64,000 nucleotides of DNA from Aurantimonas sp965217685 (GCA_965217685.1 CBDCIZ010000003.1:310001-374000), one strand, 5' to 3'; shown: positions 52,086-61,494, numbered from the stretch's first letter. Translations and numbers: made by a program. Notes: generated by a model from the letters alone, not told the origin.

Positions 52086-53333
52086 TCAGGCGACGCTGCG
52101 CAGCTTCGGGGTCTCGCCCTCGGCCAGGCGCGGCTCGATGAAGCCGCAATACCACTCGACGAACTGCTGCACGCCGCCCTCGTGGACCAGCGAATACGGG
52201 CCCGGCTCGTAAGCCGGCGACTTGATGCCGAAGGCATTCTCCTCGACGATCCGACGGTCCTCGTTATTGGTCATGTTCCAGACATGGATGAGGTTGTCGA
52301 GATCGTAGTCGACGCCCTCGACGGCATCCTTGTGGACCAGCCATTTGGTGGTGACCTCGGTCTCGGTGGCGCTGAGCGGCATCACGCGGAAGCTGATCGC
52401 ATGGTCGATCAGGGCGTGGTTCCAGGTCGACGGGTAGTGGTAGAACATCATCGCGCCGATCTTGTCGCCATTGACCGCGTCGCTGAGGTTCTTCGCCACC
52501 GCCGGCTTGCCCGACATGGTAAAGCTGACGGCGTCGCGCAAAAGCGGCGTGCGCACGGTGCGGTACTGGCCGTCTTCGGACATCCTGAAGGTGCTGAGCA
52601 GCCCTTGCGCCTCGCACTTGTTCCAGTGGGCGACCATGTCGGCGTCGGCGCCGATGCTCGTGACGCCGGTGACGACCGGCGCTTCGGGATAGGACTTGCA
52701 AAGCTCGGGATGGTTGCCCGCGCAGTGATAGCACTCGCGGTTGTTCTCCCAGACCAGCTTCCAGTTGCCGTTCTCGACGATGGTCGTCTCATGGGCGACC
52801 TTCACGTCCTCGATCCGGTGAGGCCCGAGATAGGGGTCGAGCTGCGCCTTGAACGGCGCGAAATCGGCGGGCGTTTCAGCGAGGCAGATGAAGATGTAGC
52901 CGCACGCCGTTTCGCAGGCGACCGGCTTCAGACCGAATTGCGATGCGTCGAAATCGTCGCCCATCTGCCGGGCGAAGAGCAGCCGTCCGTCGAGCTCGTA
53001 GGTCCATTGATGATAGCCGCACACGAGCTTGGCCGTGGTGCCCCTGGCCGCGGTGCAGACGCGGCTGCCGCGGTGGCGGCAGGCATTGTGGAAGGCGCGA
53101 ATCTCGCCCTTGGCGTCGCGCACGATCAGGATCGGATAAGCGCCGATCTGCAGCGTCACATAGCTGCCGGGCTTGGGCAGCTCGCAATCGTGGCCGGCAA
53201 ACAGCCAGTCGCGATAGTAGATCAGCTCCATGTCGAGCTTGAAATAATCTTCGCTGGTATAGAAGGGCTGCTCGAGGCTGAAACCGTCGCGCCGGTTCCG
53301 GATCTTGCCGAGCATTTCGCTGCGCACGTCCAT
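52086..53333 (-). CDS. gbcA: Rieske oxygenase, glycine betaine monooxygenase subunit
   Basis: A 415-residue aromatic-ring-hydroxylase-type oxygenase expected to demethylate glycine betaine to dimethylglycine plus formaldehyde. The Rieske ligands are in NACRHRGSRVC and VCGYHQWTYELDG. The mononuclear iron site is in ENNRECYHCAGNHPELCK, with two His residues; the third ligand Asp should lie farther on. ATG 53333 follows AGAGGACAGGAC. gbcB follows, giving a two-gene operon. Related enzymes act on stachydrine or carnitine, so substrate is probable but not certain. Confidence 0.85.
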   Translation of the reverse strand: MDVRSEMLGKIRNRRDGFSLEQPFYTSEDYFKLDMELIYYRDWLFAGHDCELPKPGSYVTLQIGAYPILIVRDAKGEIRAFHNACRHRGSRVCTAARGTTAKLVCGYHQWTYELDGRLLFARQMGDDFDASQFGLKPVACETACGYIFICLAETPADFAPFKAQLDPYLGPHRIEDVKVAHETTIVENGNWKLVWENNRECYHCAGNHPELCKSYPEAPVVTGVTSIGADADMVAHWNKCEAQGLLSTFRMSEDGQYRTVRTPLLRDAVSFTMSGKPAVAKNLSDAVNGDKIGAMMFYHYPSTWNHALIDHAISFRVMPLSATETEVTTKWLVHKDAVEGVDYDLDNLIHVWNMTNNEDRRIVEENAFGIKSPAYEPGPYSLVHEGGVQQFVEWYCGFIEPRLAEGETPKLRSVA

Positions 53334-53798
53334 GTCCTGTCCTCTGCGATCGAAGACTTGAGCGAAAGGGCGAAAGGGATGGTGTTCCAGGGGCGCCGGC
53401 GGTCGAGTGGTCCTCGGGTCGGTCGTCGAAGGTCTGCCGCTCCTTTGATCGCCCACCGCGATCAGTCGGTTCTTGCACGCCAAGGCTGGTTCGCGGGCTC
53501 CCGGAGCAACGGTCGAACCGATCCCTGCGATCGGTCCTTCAGGCGCTCCGTGACCGCTGCGGGGGCAGCACCGGCTTCTCACCGGCTTCCCAATTATCCG
53601 CTTCCCTCAACATGATGGCGGACCCTTGTTGTCCTGCACAAAATACCAAAGCATCAAGCGAGGAAAGACGAAAAGCGACATCGTCGGACGCAATGCGACA
53701 AGGCGAACAAGACGGGCGCTTCGCCCGGTGATCGGCGCGCGGTTGGGACGGATGAAAATCAGAACGACGCCCTGCCCCGTGACGGGCAACGTGGCGCC
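53334..53798. other. Intergenic region upstream of gbcA
   Basis: No gene seen in 465 bp; short frames lack coding character. It should contain the gbcA promoter and the end of the cyclase operon transcript. No clear terminator or operator could be picked out. Confidence 0.45.
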
Positions 53799-55130
53799 TC
53801 AGGAGGCAGCCGCCGCACGCTTCGCGCGCCGTCTCGGGCCGCCCCGTCGGCGGCTGTTCGCGGCATCCGGACCAGACCCTGGTGCCGTTTCGTGCCCGCG
53901 CGCCTGCCCCGTCTCGGCGGCCATAACGGCCGCACGCAGCGTGAACAGCTCCATCGCGTGATCGACGCCGGCGAGCGGATGTGCCCCTACCGAAACCCAG
54001 TCCTGCGGTGACATAGCGACGACGTCGGCGCTCGCCAGCACGTTCGTCTTCAGGGATTTGGTCATTTTCTCGATCCGTTCCACCTCCGTCACGGTCGGGC
54101 CGATGACCGTGAAGGCCAGACGCTCAGGCACGCCGATATTGCCGAAGACCACGTCGCCGATATTGAGGCCGATGCCGAAGGCGATCGGGGGACGGCCTTC
54201 CGCCTCGCGCACGATGTTGGCTTCGCGCTGCATGGCAAAGCTCTCGCCGATCGCCTTGATCAGCTTCTGCGACAGGGACCGGAGCTTCTCGGCGCTGGGA
54301 CTGTCGGGCAAAGGGAAGATGATCAGGACGGCATCGCCGATGAAGGCCAGCACCTCGCCGCCGGCCCGGATCGCCGGCCGGGCGGAGCATTCGAAATAGA
54401 CGTTGAGCAGCTTGAGGAACTCGTCACTTGGCAACGAGCCGGTCAGGTGCGTCGAATTGCGAAGGTCCGAATACCAGACCAGCGCCTTGGTGGTGGATCC
54501 GTCGCCCAGGCGAATATTCCCGTCGAGCACACTGCGACCGGCTTTCCGGCCAAGATAGGTCTCGACGATATTGGTCATGATCTGCGATTGGATCGCGGTC
54601 TTGCAGACCAGCGCGAAAGTCAGCTGGATTTCCTGCAGGACACCGATGTCCTCCTCGGTGAAACCCGACGGCCGGTCGCTCGCCCAGATGGCGAAGATGC
54701 CGTTGGTCTTTATGTCGATGAACATGCCCGGCTGGACGAATTCGGTCTTGAATGCGACGTAGTCGGTATAACCCTCCGCGGCGAGCTCCTCGAACAAGCT
54801 GAAATCGAGCAGCGCGCCCTCGCCGGCGAGCCGGCGGCGCATGACGTTGAGATTGGCCTCCAGCATGTATCTCAGCGGGCTTTTCTGCCAGGCCTCGCTG
54901 TTGGAATCCTGGTGGTGGAAGTGCTCGAGCTCGGTCTCGCCGCCCCGGTGCCACTTGACCATCTCGGCCCGGAACAGCGGATGCAGCGTCGGCCAGTTCA
55001 GCCGTGCGCGGGCGATCGGAATGCCGATGCCGGTGAGCTTCAGACACAGCTCGTGGAAGATTTCGTCGAGCTTCGGTTCGCCGAGCGAACGACGCAGCAG
55101 CCAGTCGTCGACCTGTTCGGCCAGACCCAT
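53799..55130 (-). CDS. Class III adenylate/guanylate cyclase
   Basis: A 443-residue cytoplasmic protein. Residues 1-195 are a sensory-type N-terminal domain with GAF-like parts (WASDRPSGFTEEDIGVLQEI) and no membrane segment. Residues 214-400 are a class III nucleotide cyclase: metal-binding Asp222 in VWYSDLRNST and Asp266 in LAFIGDAVLIIF, then GIGLNIGDVVFGNIG. The last 40 residues are basic and Pro/Arg-rich. It should make cAMP (or cGMP). The start is five bases after the stop of the metallo-hydrolase gene, so it is the last member of a packed operon with a cyclic-nucleotide-binding protein. Confidence 0.88.
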   Translation of the reverse strand: MGLAEQVDDWLLRRSLGEPKLDEIFHELCLKLTGIGIPIARARLNWPTLHPLFRAEMVKWHRGGETELEHFHHQDSNSEAWQKSPLRYMLEANLNVMRRRLAGEGALLDFSLFEELAAEGYTDYVAFKTEFVQPGMFIDIKTNGIFAIWASDRPSGFTEEDIGVLQEIQLTFALVCKTAIQSQIMTNIVETYLGRKAGRSVLDGNIRLGDGSTTKALVWYSDLRNSTHLTGSLPSDEFLKLLNVYFECSARPAIRAGGEVLAFIGDAVLIIFPLPDSPSAEKLRSLSQKLIKAIGESFAMQREANIVREAEGRPPIAFGIGLNIGDVVFGNIGVPERLAFTVIGPTVTEVERIEKMTKSLKTNVLASADVVAMSPQDWVSVGAHPLAGVDHAMELFTLRAAVMAAETGQARGHETAPGSGPDAANSRRRGGPRRRAKRAAAAS

Positions 55131-55134
55131 GATT

Positions 55135-55992
55135 TTACAGATCCTGAAGGACTTGGATTGCGCTCGGCTCGATCGCGATTCGCAATCCGGTGCCGGCGAT
55201 GAGAGCCCCGGTAAACGCCTCTTTGACTTCCTGTGCAAGGGCCTCGAGCGAGGCGTCGTTGCGCGAGATGTCGTGATGATGGATCATCAGGTTTTCCACG
55301 CCGGCCGCCTCGCAGAGCCGCACGCCCTCCTGCCAGGTCGAATGGCCGAAGCCGCGATAGCGCTCGAAATCCTCGTCGGTATACGTCGAATCGTAGATGA
55401 CGAGCTGCGAGCCGGCGATGAACGCGACGATGTTCTGATCGAGCTCGCCCGGTTCGTGCTCGGTGTCGGTCACGTAGGACAGGACCCTGCCGTCGAACTC
55501 GATCCGATAGGCGACCGCCCCGTCCGGGTGGTTGAGCAACATCGTGCGGGCGACGATGCCGTCGCCAAGGTCGAGGATTTCGGGCGGTCGAAAATCGCAA
55601 TAGTCGATCTTGGCCGCGAACTGCTTCGGCGTCACCGGAAAGTAGGGCGGGCACATGAAACGCTCGACCATGTTGCGGCACGTGGTCTGGTCGTGGAAAT
55701 GGCCAGCGAATACCCGGACCGACGCCCAGTCCTTGTAGAGCGGGATAATGAAGGGCAGGCCGATGATGTGGTCGAAATGGCAATGGGTGAGGAGGAGGTC
55801 GAAGCGACCCGTCTTTTCGCCGAACAGCTTGCGACCGCAGCCGATGATGCCGGTGCCTGCATCCAAAAGGATGGTGCGGTCGCCGAGGCGCAGTTCCATG
55901 CAGCTGGTGTCGCTGCCGAAGCGGGCGTTGTCGGCGGCCGGGGCGGAAATGCTGCCGCGGGCACCCCAGACCGTCAGTTCGAAGGGTTTCAA
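55135..55992 (-). CDS. Metallo-beta-lactamase-fold hydrolase
   Basis: A 285-residue cytoplasmic hydrolase. The metal motif is LLTHCHFDHIIGLP (His70, His72, Asp74, His75), with further ligands likely in VTDTEH and MIHHHD. Overall it resembles the RNase Z / class II phosphodiesterase branch rather than lactamases. Sitting between a cyclic-nucleotide-binding protein and a cyclase, it could degrade a cyclic nucleotide, but this is not demonstrated. It starts with TTG 55992; TTG and the preceding TGA share bases (TTGA), and GGAGAG lies eight bases upstream. Confidence 0.83.
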   Translation of the reverse strand: MKPFELTVWGARGSISAPAADNARFGSDTSCMELRLGDRTILLDAGTGIIGCGRKLFGEKTGRFDLLLTHCHFDHIIGLPFIIPLYKDWASVRVFAGHFHDQTTCRNMVERFMCPPYFPVTPKQFAAKIDYCDFRPPEILDLGDGIVARTMLLNHPDGAVAYRIEFDGRVLSYVTDTEHEPGELDQNIVAFIAGSQLVIYDSTYTDEDFERYRGFGHSTWQEGVRLCEAAGVENLMIHHHDISRNDASLEALAQEVKEAFTGALIAGTGLRIAIEPSAIQVLQDL

Positions 55993-56462
55993 ACCGTCTC
56001 GCTCTCCGCGCCGGCGAGATTGCGGGCCAGCGCCAGTTCTTCGTTGGTATGGGCGAGGCGCTCGGCGAGACCGCGCATCACCTGCGAGGAGATTTCCGGA
56101 AACTGTTTGAGCAACTGCCGGAAGCATTCCTTCTTCACCCGAAGCGCCGAAACGGGCGAGCGCGCGATGACGGTTGCGGTGCGCGGCGTGTCGCAGATGA
56201 TCGCGATCTCGCCGACGATGTCGCCGGGTCCGAGCGAGGCGACCACGTAGTCGCCGTCCTTGGTGGCGATCGACACGTCGGCGTTGCCCTCGACCAGCAC
56301 ATAAGCGCTATCACCGGCCTGGCCCTGACGGCAGATGACCTGGGATTCGCGATAGGCGATGGAATCGGACGTGTAGGCGATGAGCTTCAGGCGGGAAGGC
56401 TCGATGCCGGCAAACAGCGGGACCGACCGCAGGAGGTCCATTTCAGATTTCAGCAGCGTCAC
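55989..56462 (-). CDS. Stand-alone cyclic-nucleotide-binding domain protein
   Basis: A 157-residue single-domain protein. The phosphate-binding cassette is GEIAIICDTPRTATVIA with Glu85 and Arg94 in the positions that hold the cyclic phosphate. There is no helix-turn-helix, so it is not a CRP-type transcription factor; a C-terminal helix follows. It probably reports the nucleotide to a partner protein. It starts with GTG 56462 after GAAGGGA; ATG 56441 is an alternative. It follows the ABC gene by 26 bp and overlaps the metallo-hydrolase gene by four bases. Confidence 0.87.
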   Translation of the reverse strand: MTLLKSEMDLLRSVPLFAGIEPSRLKLIAYTSDSIAYRESQVICRQGQAGDSAYVLVEGNADVSIATKDGDYVVASLGPGDIVGEIAIICDTPRTATVIARSPVSALRVKKECFRQLLKQFPEISSQVMRGLAERLAHTNEELALARNLAGAESETV

Positions 56463-56488
56463 GTCTGTCCCTTCACTTCGCCGGTCGG

Positions 56489-59266
56489 TTATTCCGCGGC
56501 CTTGAATGTCGGTTCCGTTTCGTCGCCCGCGGCATCGTTTCCGTTCTCCGGGCCGTCCTTGCGCGCTTCCACCGCCCCTGTGTGGTTCGTCTTGTCGTCG
56601 ATCAGCTTCCCGTCACCGAAGGTCAGAACGCGATCGAACAGCTCGGCATGTTCGGCGTTGCTCAAGACCCACAAGATCGTCTGTCCTTCGATCGAAAGAG
56701 CCTGGCGCGACGCCAGGACACGCTTAATAGTCTCCCGTTGCGTCTCGCCGTCAAGAGCCGAAAGCGGTCGATTGAGGACGATGAGGTCGGATCGTTTGAT
56801 CAGGGCACGGGCCAGGGCGAGCTTCTGCTGCTGCCCGGCCGACAGCCGTTTGGCGCCGCTGCCGATATCGAAGGCGAGGCCGATCTTGAACACGACGTCG
56901 GCAAGGCCGGTCTCGTGAAGGGTGGCCACGAGCTCTTCGTTGATGCGCGCCGAAGCCTCGGCGAAGCGATCGACGACGCGGCCGAAAAGAATATTGTCCT
57001 GGAAGGTCGCGGCCCGGTTGATCGCGTCCGGCGCATGCACCGACACGGCCCGTGCGAAATCCGCTTCCAGCCCTTTCTGGAACGAGGCGCGCCCGTCCAG
57101 CACGGCCGACTTGATGCGATCGTCGAGAAGGCCGAGGCGATGGCGCGGCTCGATGTAGCCGAAGGCCAGCTCCTGCAGCGCCTGCCGGTCGGCGGCGGTG
57201 GGCTCCGATGCGCTGGCAATGCGCCTGAGGATCGCCCGATAACCCTCGACCTCCTCGGGCGACATCAGATCGACATTGTCCATCAACGGATTGTCCGGCG
57301 ACAGATCGCCGAAAATTTCGATCAGCGTGTCGGCGATCTGTCGACCCATGTCGAAGACGATGTCGTCGAGGCCCGTGTCTTTCAGAACGCGCATCATCTG
57401 CGGCCGTGCCGCGATGGGAACTTCGCCTTCGGCGTAGTCGAGCGGGGTGCCGAAGACAAGGTTTTCCAGCAGCGTCGCGTAGTCGGAATAGAGGTCGGGA
57501 TCGAAGGGCTCGAAATACTCCTCTTCGCCCAGATCGGCGAGGCGGCGGCGGAACAGCTGCCGCGCCTCCAGGATACGCCTTTGCACATCCTCCGGAAGGT
57601 CCGCCGGCAGCCGGTTGCGGAAGCCGAGGCGGGCAACCTCGATGCGCATGCCGGCGATCTCCAGCACCTCGGCGAGCCTGGTGTCGAGATCGTTCGGCCC
57701 GTCGACACCCGCAGCGGCGTAGTCGACCCAGTCGGCATCGACGTCGAGATCGCTGTTGCCGGAGGCATGCGCCTCGTGCAGGCGCGCTTCTTCCTCCTGC
57801 CCCTTGCGCTCGATGCGCTTCAGCGGCGCGTGCCGCAGGCTGTAAATCAGCGCGTCGCGGATCGACATCTGCGGAAAATAAAGACCCGCCGCGCTGTAGG
57901 CGACGCGCCGGCCGGCAAACGAGTCCGGCAGGCCGTCGAGGGCCTTGCCGTCGAAGGCGATACGCCCCGAGGCCGGATCGACGAGCCGCACCAGCGCCTC
58001 GGCGAAGTATTCCGCGCCGCTGCCGACCGAGCCGATAACCGCCACCGTCTCACCCGACGCCAGCCGAAGATTGGTCGGCTCCAGAAGGTCGTTTCCGCCG
58101 TCGTCGGTGATGCGCAGGGCGGTGACCGAGATGTCGCGTTCGATGCGCCCGCAATCGTCGTAGGAGATCGCCTGGACCTTCTGCTCGATCAGGCCGGGCA
58201 TGATGAACTGCTCGCAGATCTGGTCGTATTTCGACTGCACGTCGACCCGGAACTGGTCCCAGGTGATCAGCTCCTTCAGCGGCGAAGGCAGATCCTTGTA
58301 GGCCGCGATGACGGCAACCAGCTGACCGATGTCGAGGCGGCCGACGATGACGAAATAGCCGCCGATCAGATAGAAGATGAAGGGGGTGATCTGCGCGAGC
58401 AGATTGTTGATGAAGTTGGTGAAGAACTTCCAGCGGAAGAAATCGTAGCGGATCTTCAGGATCCTGGCGAGCCTGCTTCCCAGCTCCGCGCGTTCCCAGT
58501 TCGACGTGTCGTTGGTGCGGATCGAAGGAATGCTTTCGACGATCTCGCCGATCCGTCCGGAGAGAAGCCGTGCCGTCAGCTGCCGCGCCCGCGCCAGCAC
58601 GACGAGGCGCCGGCGCATCTGCGGGATGAGGATCAACTGGACGAAGACGATGCCGCCGGCGATGCCGCCGAGCCAGTAGTTCTGCAGGAAGATGAAGACC
58701 AGCGCCGTCAGCGCCTGGCTCAAGAGCAGCGCCGGGTCCGCGAAGGCCGAGCCACCGAAACCGCCCACCGGCTCGGTCTCGTCCTTGATCATCGAGGCGA
58801 TCTCGGGGCCGCGCACCTGCTTGAAGCGTCCGGTCGGAAACCGCAGCACCCGGTCGACGAGCTGGTAGCGCAGGCGCCGTAAAAGCCGCTCGCCGAGCTG
58901 GCCCTTGTAGTTCGACAGGTAGAACTTGAAGAGCCCGTTGACGACAACGAAAAACAGGAACGTCAGGCTGAGGCTGACCAGCACACCGAGCCGCTGCAAC
59001 TCGACCCCGGGAAACAGGACGATATTTTCGCCGCCGAACACCGCCGGCAGGTCGACGGCCCAGCGGAACACCGTGTCGGTCTGGCCCGGCGTCCACGAGC
59101 CCTGGATCGGCCCGTTGACGATCCGCTTCGGCAGGTCGAGGGTCAGATAGTAGAAGGGCAGCGAGACAGCGAGCACGACGAACAGCCAGATCTGCTGGCG
59201 CCTCGTGTGACGCCAGACATATCTGAAGATGCTGGCGTCGAGATGGTCGTCGATCCCGTCCTTCAA
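56489..59266 (-). CDS. Degenerate ABC exporter with a large insertion in its ATPase domain
   Basis: A 925-residue protein. Residues 20-320 form an ABC exporter membrane domain with about six segments. The ATPase domain starts near 375, but Walker A is GSVGSGAE (412-419; Lys replaced by Ala), Walker B reads LIVLNRP (Asp and Glu replaced by Asn832 and Arg833), and the H-loop His is Asn870. The signature LSAGQ (808-812) and D-loop SALD (836-839) are intact. About 290 residues are inserted between the Q-loop region (466) and QDNILFG (756). ATP hydrolysis is unlikely. The start is TTG 59266 in a TTGA overlap with the upstream ABC ATPase gene. Substrate unknown. Confidence 0.85.
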   Translation of the reverse strand: MKDGIDDHLDASIFRYVWRHTRRQQIWLFVVLAVSLPFYYLTLDLPKRIVNGPIQGSWTPGQTDTVFRWAVDLPAVFGGENIVLFPGVELQRLGVLVSLSLTFLFFVVVNGLFKFYLSNYKGQLGERLLRRLRYQLVDRVLRFPTGRFKQVRGPEIASMIKDETEPVGGFGGSAFADPALLLSQALTALVFIFLQNYWLGGIAGGIVFVQLILIPQMRRRLVVLARARQLTARLLSGRIGEIVESIPSIRTNDTSNWERAELGSRLARILKIRYDFFRWKFFTNFINNLLAQITPFIFYLIGGYFVIVGRLDIGQLVAVIAAYKDLPSPLKELITWDQFRVDVQSKYDQICEQFIMPGLIEQKVQAISYDDCGRIERDISVTALRITDDGGNDLLEPTNLRLASGETVAVIGSVGSGAEYFAEALVRLVDPASGRIAFDGKALDGLPDSFAGRRVAYSAAGLYFPQMSIRDALIYSLRHAPLKRIERKGQEEEARLHEAHASGNSDLDVDADWVDYAAAGVDGPNDLDTRLAEVLEIAGMRIEVARLGFRNRLPADLPEDVQRRILEARQLFRRRLADLGEEEYFEPFDPDLYSDYATLLENLVFGTPLDYAEGEVPIAARPQMMRVLKDTGLDDIVFDMGRQIADTLIEIFGDLSPDNPLMDNVDLMSPEEVEGYRAILRRIASASEPTAADRQALQELAFGYIEPRHRLGLLDDRIKSAVLDGRASFQKGLEADFARAVSVHAPDAINRAATFQDNILFGRVVDRFAEASARINEELVATLHETGLADVVFKIGLAFDIGSGAKRLSAGQQQKLALARALIKRSDLIVLNRPLSALDGETQRETIKRVLASRQALSIEGQTILWVLSNAEHAELFDRVLTFGDGKLIDDKTNHTGAVEARKDGPENGNDAAGDETEPTFKAAE

Positions 59267-61257
59267 TTCGCGCCCACCCCGTCGGAAAGGATCGCCGCTT
59301 TCTTGAGGCTCTCGCGCGAGAAATCGAGGTTTTTTGCGCGCACGAAATGGCCGGGCTTCACTTCGAGGAAGGGCAGATCGATGCCGGGGCCGGCCGCGAA
59401 GGGTTCGGGCCAGCCGCGATCGCCGATGCTTCCCGCCTCGCCGATATCGGCGAAATCCAGCGGCCGTTCGGGATCGGCATGGGGTACGGCGCGCATCAGC
59501 ATCTGCGTATAGGGATGCAGTGGCGCGTCGAAGAGATCCCGGCGCGGCGCCAGCTCGACGATCTGGCCGTCACACATCACCGCGATCCGATCGGCGATAT
59601 AATTCACCACCGCCAGATTGTGGGAGATGAACAGATAGGTCAGGCCGCAAAGGCGCTGCAGGTCCTTCAGAAGATTGAGGATCTGCGCCTGCACCGAAAC
59701 GTCGAGCGCCGCGACGGGCTCGTCGCAGATGAGCAGCTCGGGCTCCAGGGCCAGAGCCCGGGCGATACCGATGCGCTGGCGCTGGCCGCCCGAAAAGCTG
59801 TGCGGGTAGCGATTGGAATATTGCGGCTCGAGTCCCACCGCCGACAGAAGCTGTGACACCCGGCGATGCTTGTCGCCCTTTTGATGGTGCTGATGAATCT
59901 CGAACGGTTCAGCCAGAATCGCGCCGACCGTCATGCGCGGATCGAGGGACGAGAACGGATCCTGGAAGATGTATTGCAGCCTGCTGCGTGTCTTGAATAG
60001 CGTCTCGCGGTCGGCATGGACGAGATCGACCATGCCGGTGGGCGTCGCAAGCCTCATCTGACCGGCATCGACCTTCACCGCCTGCATGATCGCCCGGGCA
60101 AGCGTCGTCTTGCCCGAGCCCGATTCGCCGACGAGGCCGAGGCATTCGCCGCGCTCGATCGTCAGGCTGACATCCTTCAGCGCATGGACGGATTTCTTCG
60201 GCGCACTCGAGAACAGCCGCTTGTCGCCACGCCGGGAAAAGCTCTTGGTCGCTCCGACGATTTCGAGAAGCGGCGCGCCCTTGGGTCCGGTCGGTTCGGT
60301 GCGGCCGATCAGCGCCTCGGCGTCGACCTTGATCTCGCGGATCGGCTTCAGCCGCGGCCGCTCCTCACCATAAAGACCGGGCACCGCCTTCATGAGCGAG
60401 ACGAGATAGGGATGCTGCGGATTGGCGAAGATGCGCCCTGCCCGGCCCGCCTCGACGACCTTGCCATGATGCATCACCACGACCTCTTCGGCGAGATTGG
60501 CGACGACACCAAGATCGTGGGTGATGAGCAGGACGGCCATGCCGAGCTCGGCCTGCATCTCCCTGAGCAGCTTCAGGATTTGCGCCTGCAGGGTGACGTC
60601 GAGGGCGGTGGTCGGCTCGTCGGCGATGAGCAGCGCCGGCTTGGCGATCAGCGCCATGGCGATCATCGCGCGTTGCCGCAGGCCGCCCGACAGCTCGAAC
60701 GGATAGGATTTGAGCGCCCGCTCCGGCTCTGGAAAGCGCACGAGCTGCAGGGTCGCGATGGCCCGCTCGCGGGCTTCGGCGCGGGAAACGCCATGGACCT
60801 CCAGCACTTCGCCGATCTGGTCGCCCAGCGTATGCAGCGGCGAAAACGAGGTCATCGGCTCCTGGAAGACAATGGAAATCGACTGCCCGCGAATGTGCCG
60901 AAAACGCGAGCTGGTTGGCGCAAGCTGCGCCAGATCGACGAGACCTTCGAGCGGATCGTCGAACAGGATGCGCCCGCCGGTGATCCTGGCGCTCTTCGGC
61001 AACAGGCCGAGGATTGCCTGGGAGGTGACGGTCTTGCCGGAACCCGATTCGCCGACGAGAGCCACGGTGCGTCCCGGCGCTATTTCCATGCTGAGGCCGC
61101 TCACCGCCTTGGCCATGCCGGCCATGGAATGGAACTCGACGGCCAGATCCTCGATCGCAAGCAGTGGCCGGCGCGTGGCGGAAAGCGCTGCAACGGGCGC
61201 TTCCGCCCGCGTGATCGTCGAGCGATCCAGCACCGATGCGTCGTTGGACAAGGGCAT
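59263..61257 (-). CDS. Peptide/nickel-type ABC ATPase, two domains fused (DppD-DppF-like)
   Basis: A 664-residue protein with two full ATPase domains. Domain 1 has GESGSGKTVT, the signature ELSGGLRQR and LLIADEPTTALD. Domain 2 has GESGSGKTTLA, FSGGQRQR and LLICDEPVAALD. Each is followed by the oligopeptide-type C-terminal stretch (HPYLVSLM; HPYTQMLM). Both domains look catalytically competent. The permeases and binding protein such an importer needs are not in the window. ATG 61257 follows GAAGG. Its stop overlaps the TTG start of the degenerate exporter, so the two are probably translated together. Confidence 0.9.
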   Translation of the reverse strand: MPLSNDASVLDRSTITRAEAPVAALSATRRPLLAIEDLAVEFHSMAGMAKAVSGLSMEIAPGRTVALVGESGSGKTVTSQAILGLLPKSARITGGRILFDDPLEGLVDLAQLAPTSSRFRHIRGQSISIVFQEPMTSFSPLHTLGDQIGEVLEVHGVSRAEARERAIATLQLVRFPEPERALKSYPFELSGGLRQRAMIAMALIAKPALLIADEPTTALDVTLQAQILKLLREMQAELGMAVLLITHDLGVVANLAEEVVVMHHGKVVEAGRAGRIFANPQHPYLVSLMKAVPGLYGEERPRLKPIREIKVDAEALIGRTEPTGPKGAPLLEIVGATKSFSRRGDKRLFSSAPKKSVHALKDVSLTIERGECLGLVGESGSGKTTLARAIMQAVKVDAGQMRLATPTGMVDLVHADRETLFKTRSRLQYIFQDPFSSLDPRMTVGAILAEPFEIHQHHQKGDKHRRVSQLLSAVGLEPQYSNRYPHSFSGGQRQRIGIARALALEPELLICDEPVAALDVSVQAQILNLLKDLQRLCGLTYLFISHNLAVVNYIADRIAVMCDGQIVELAPRRDLFDAPLHPYTQMLMRAVPHADPERPLDFADIGEAGSIGDRGWPEPFAAGPGIDLPFLEVKPGHFVRAKNLDFSRESLKKAAILSDGVGAN

Positions 61258-61494
61258 CCGCCTTCTTGTGGCTGGGGTCTGGTGAACCGGAGACCTCAGG
61301 AGCTTCGGTCTCGGGGCGTTACGATTCGAAGTTTCCGTCCCGATCCGTTCCTGCAAATCTTCGATTGCGCGGCATTATTGCCGCTCCGGCATGATCCTGC
61401 CAGCGATAATGCAAAAACGCGATGTCCGCATGTCGATGTTTCCGCAAATACAGCTTTCGAGATCCATTCGCCGACACGCTTGCGATCCGGCAAC

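Noticed and set aside
57000..58882. Plus-strand long open frame opposite the degenerate ABC gene
   Set aside because: Low-complexity Asp/Arg/Val-rich shadow; the minus strand has clear ABC motifs.
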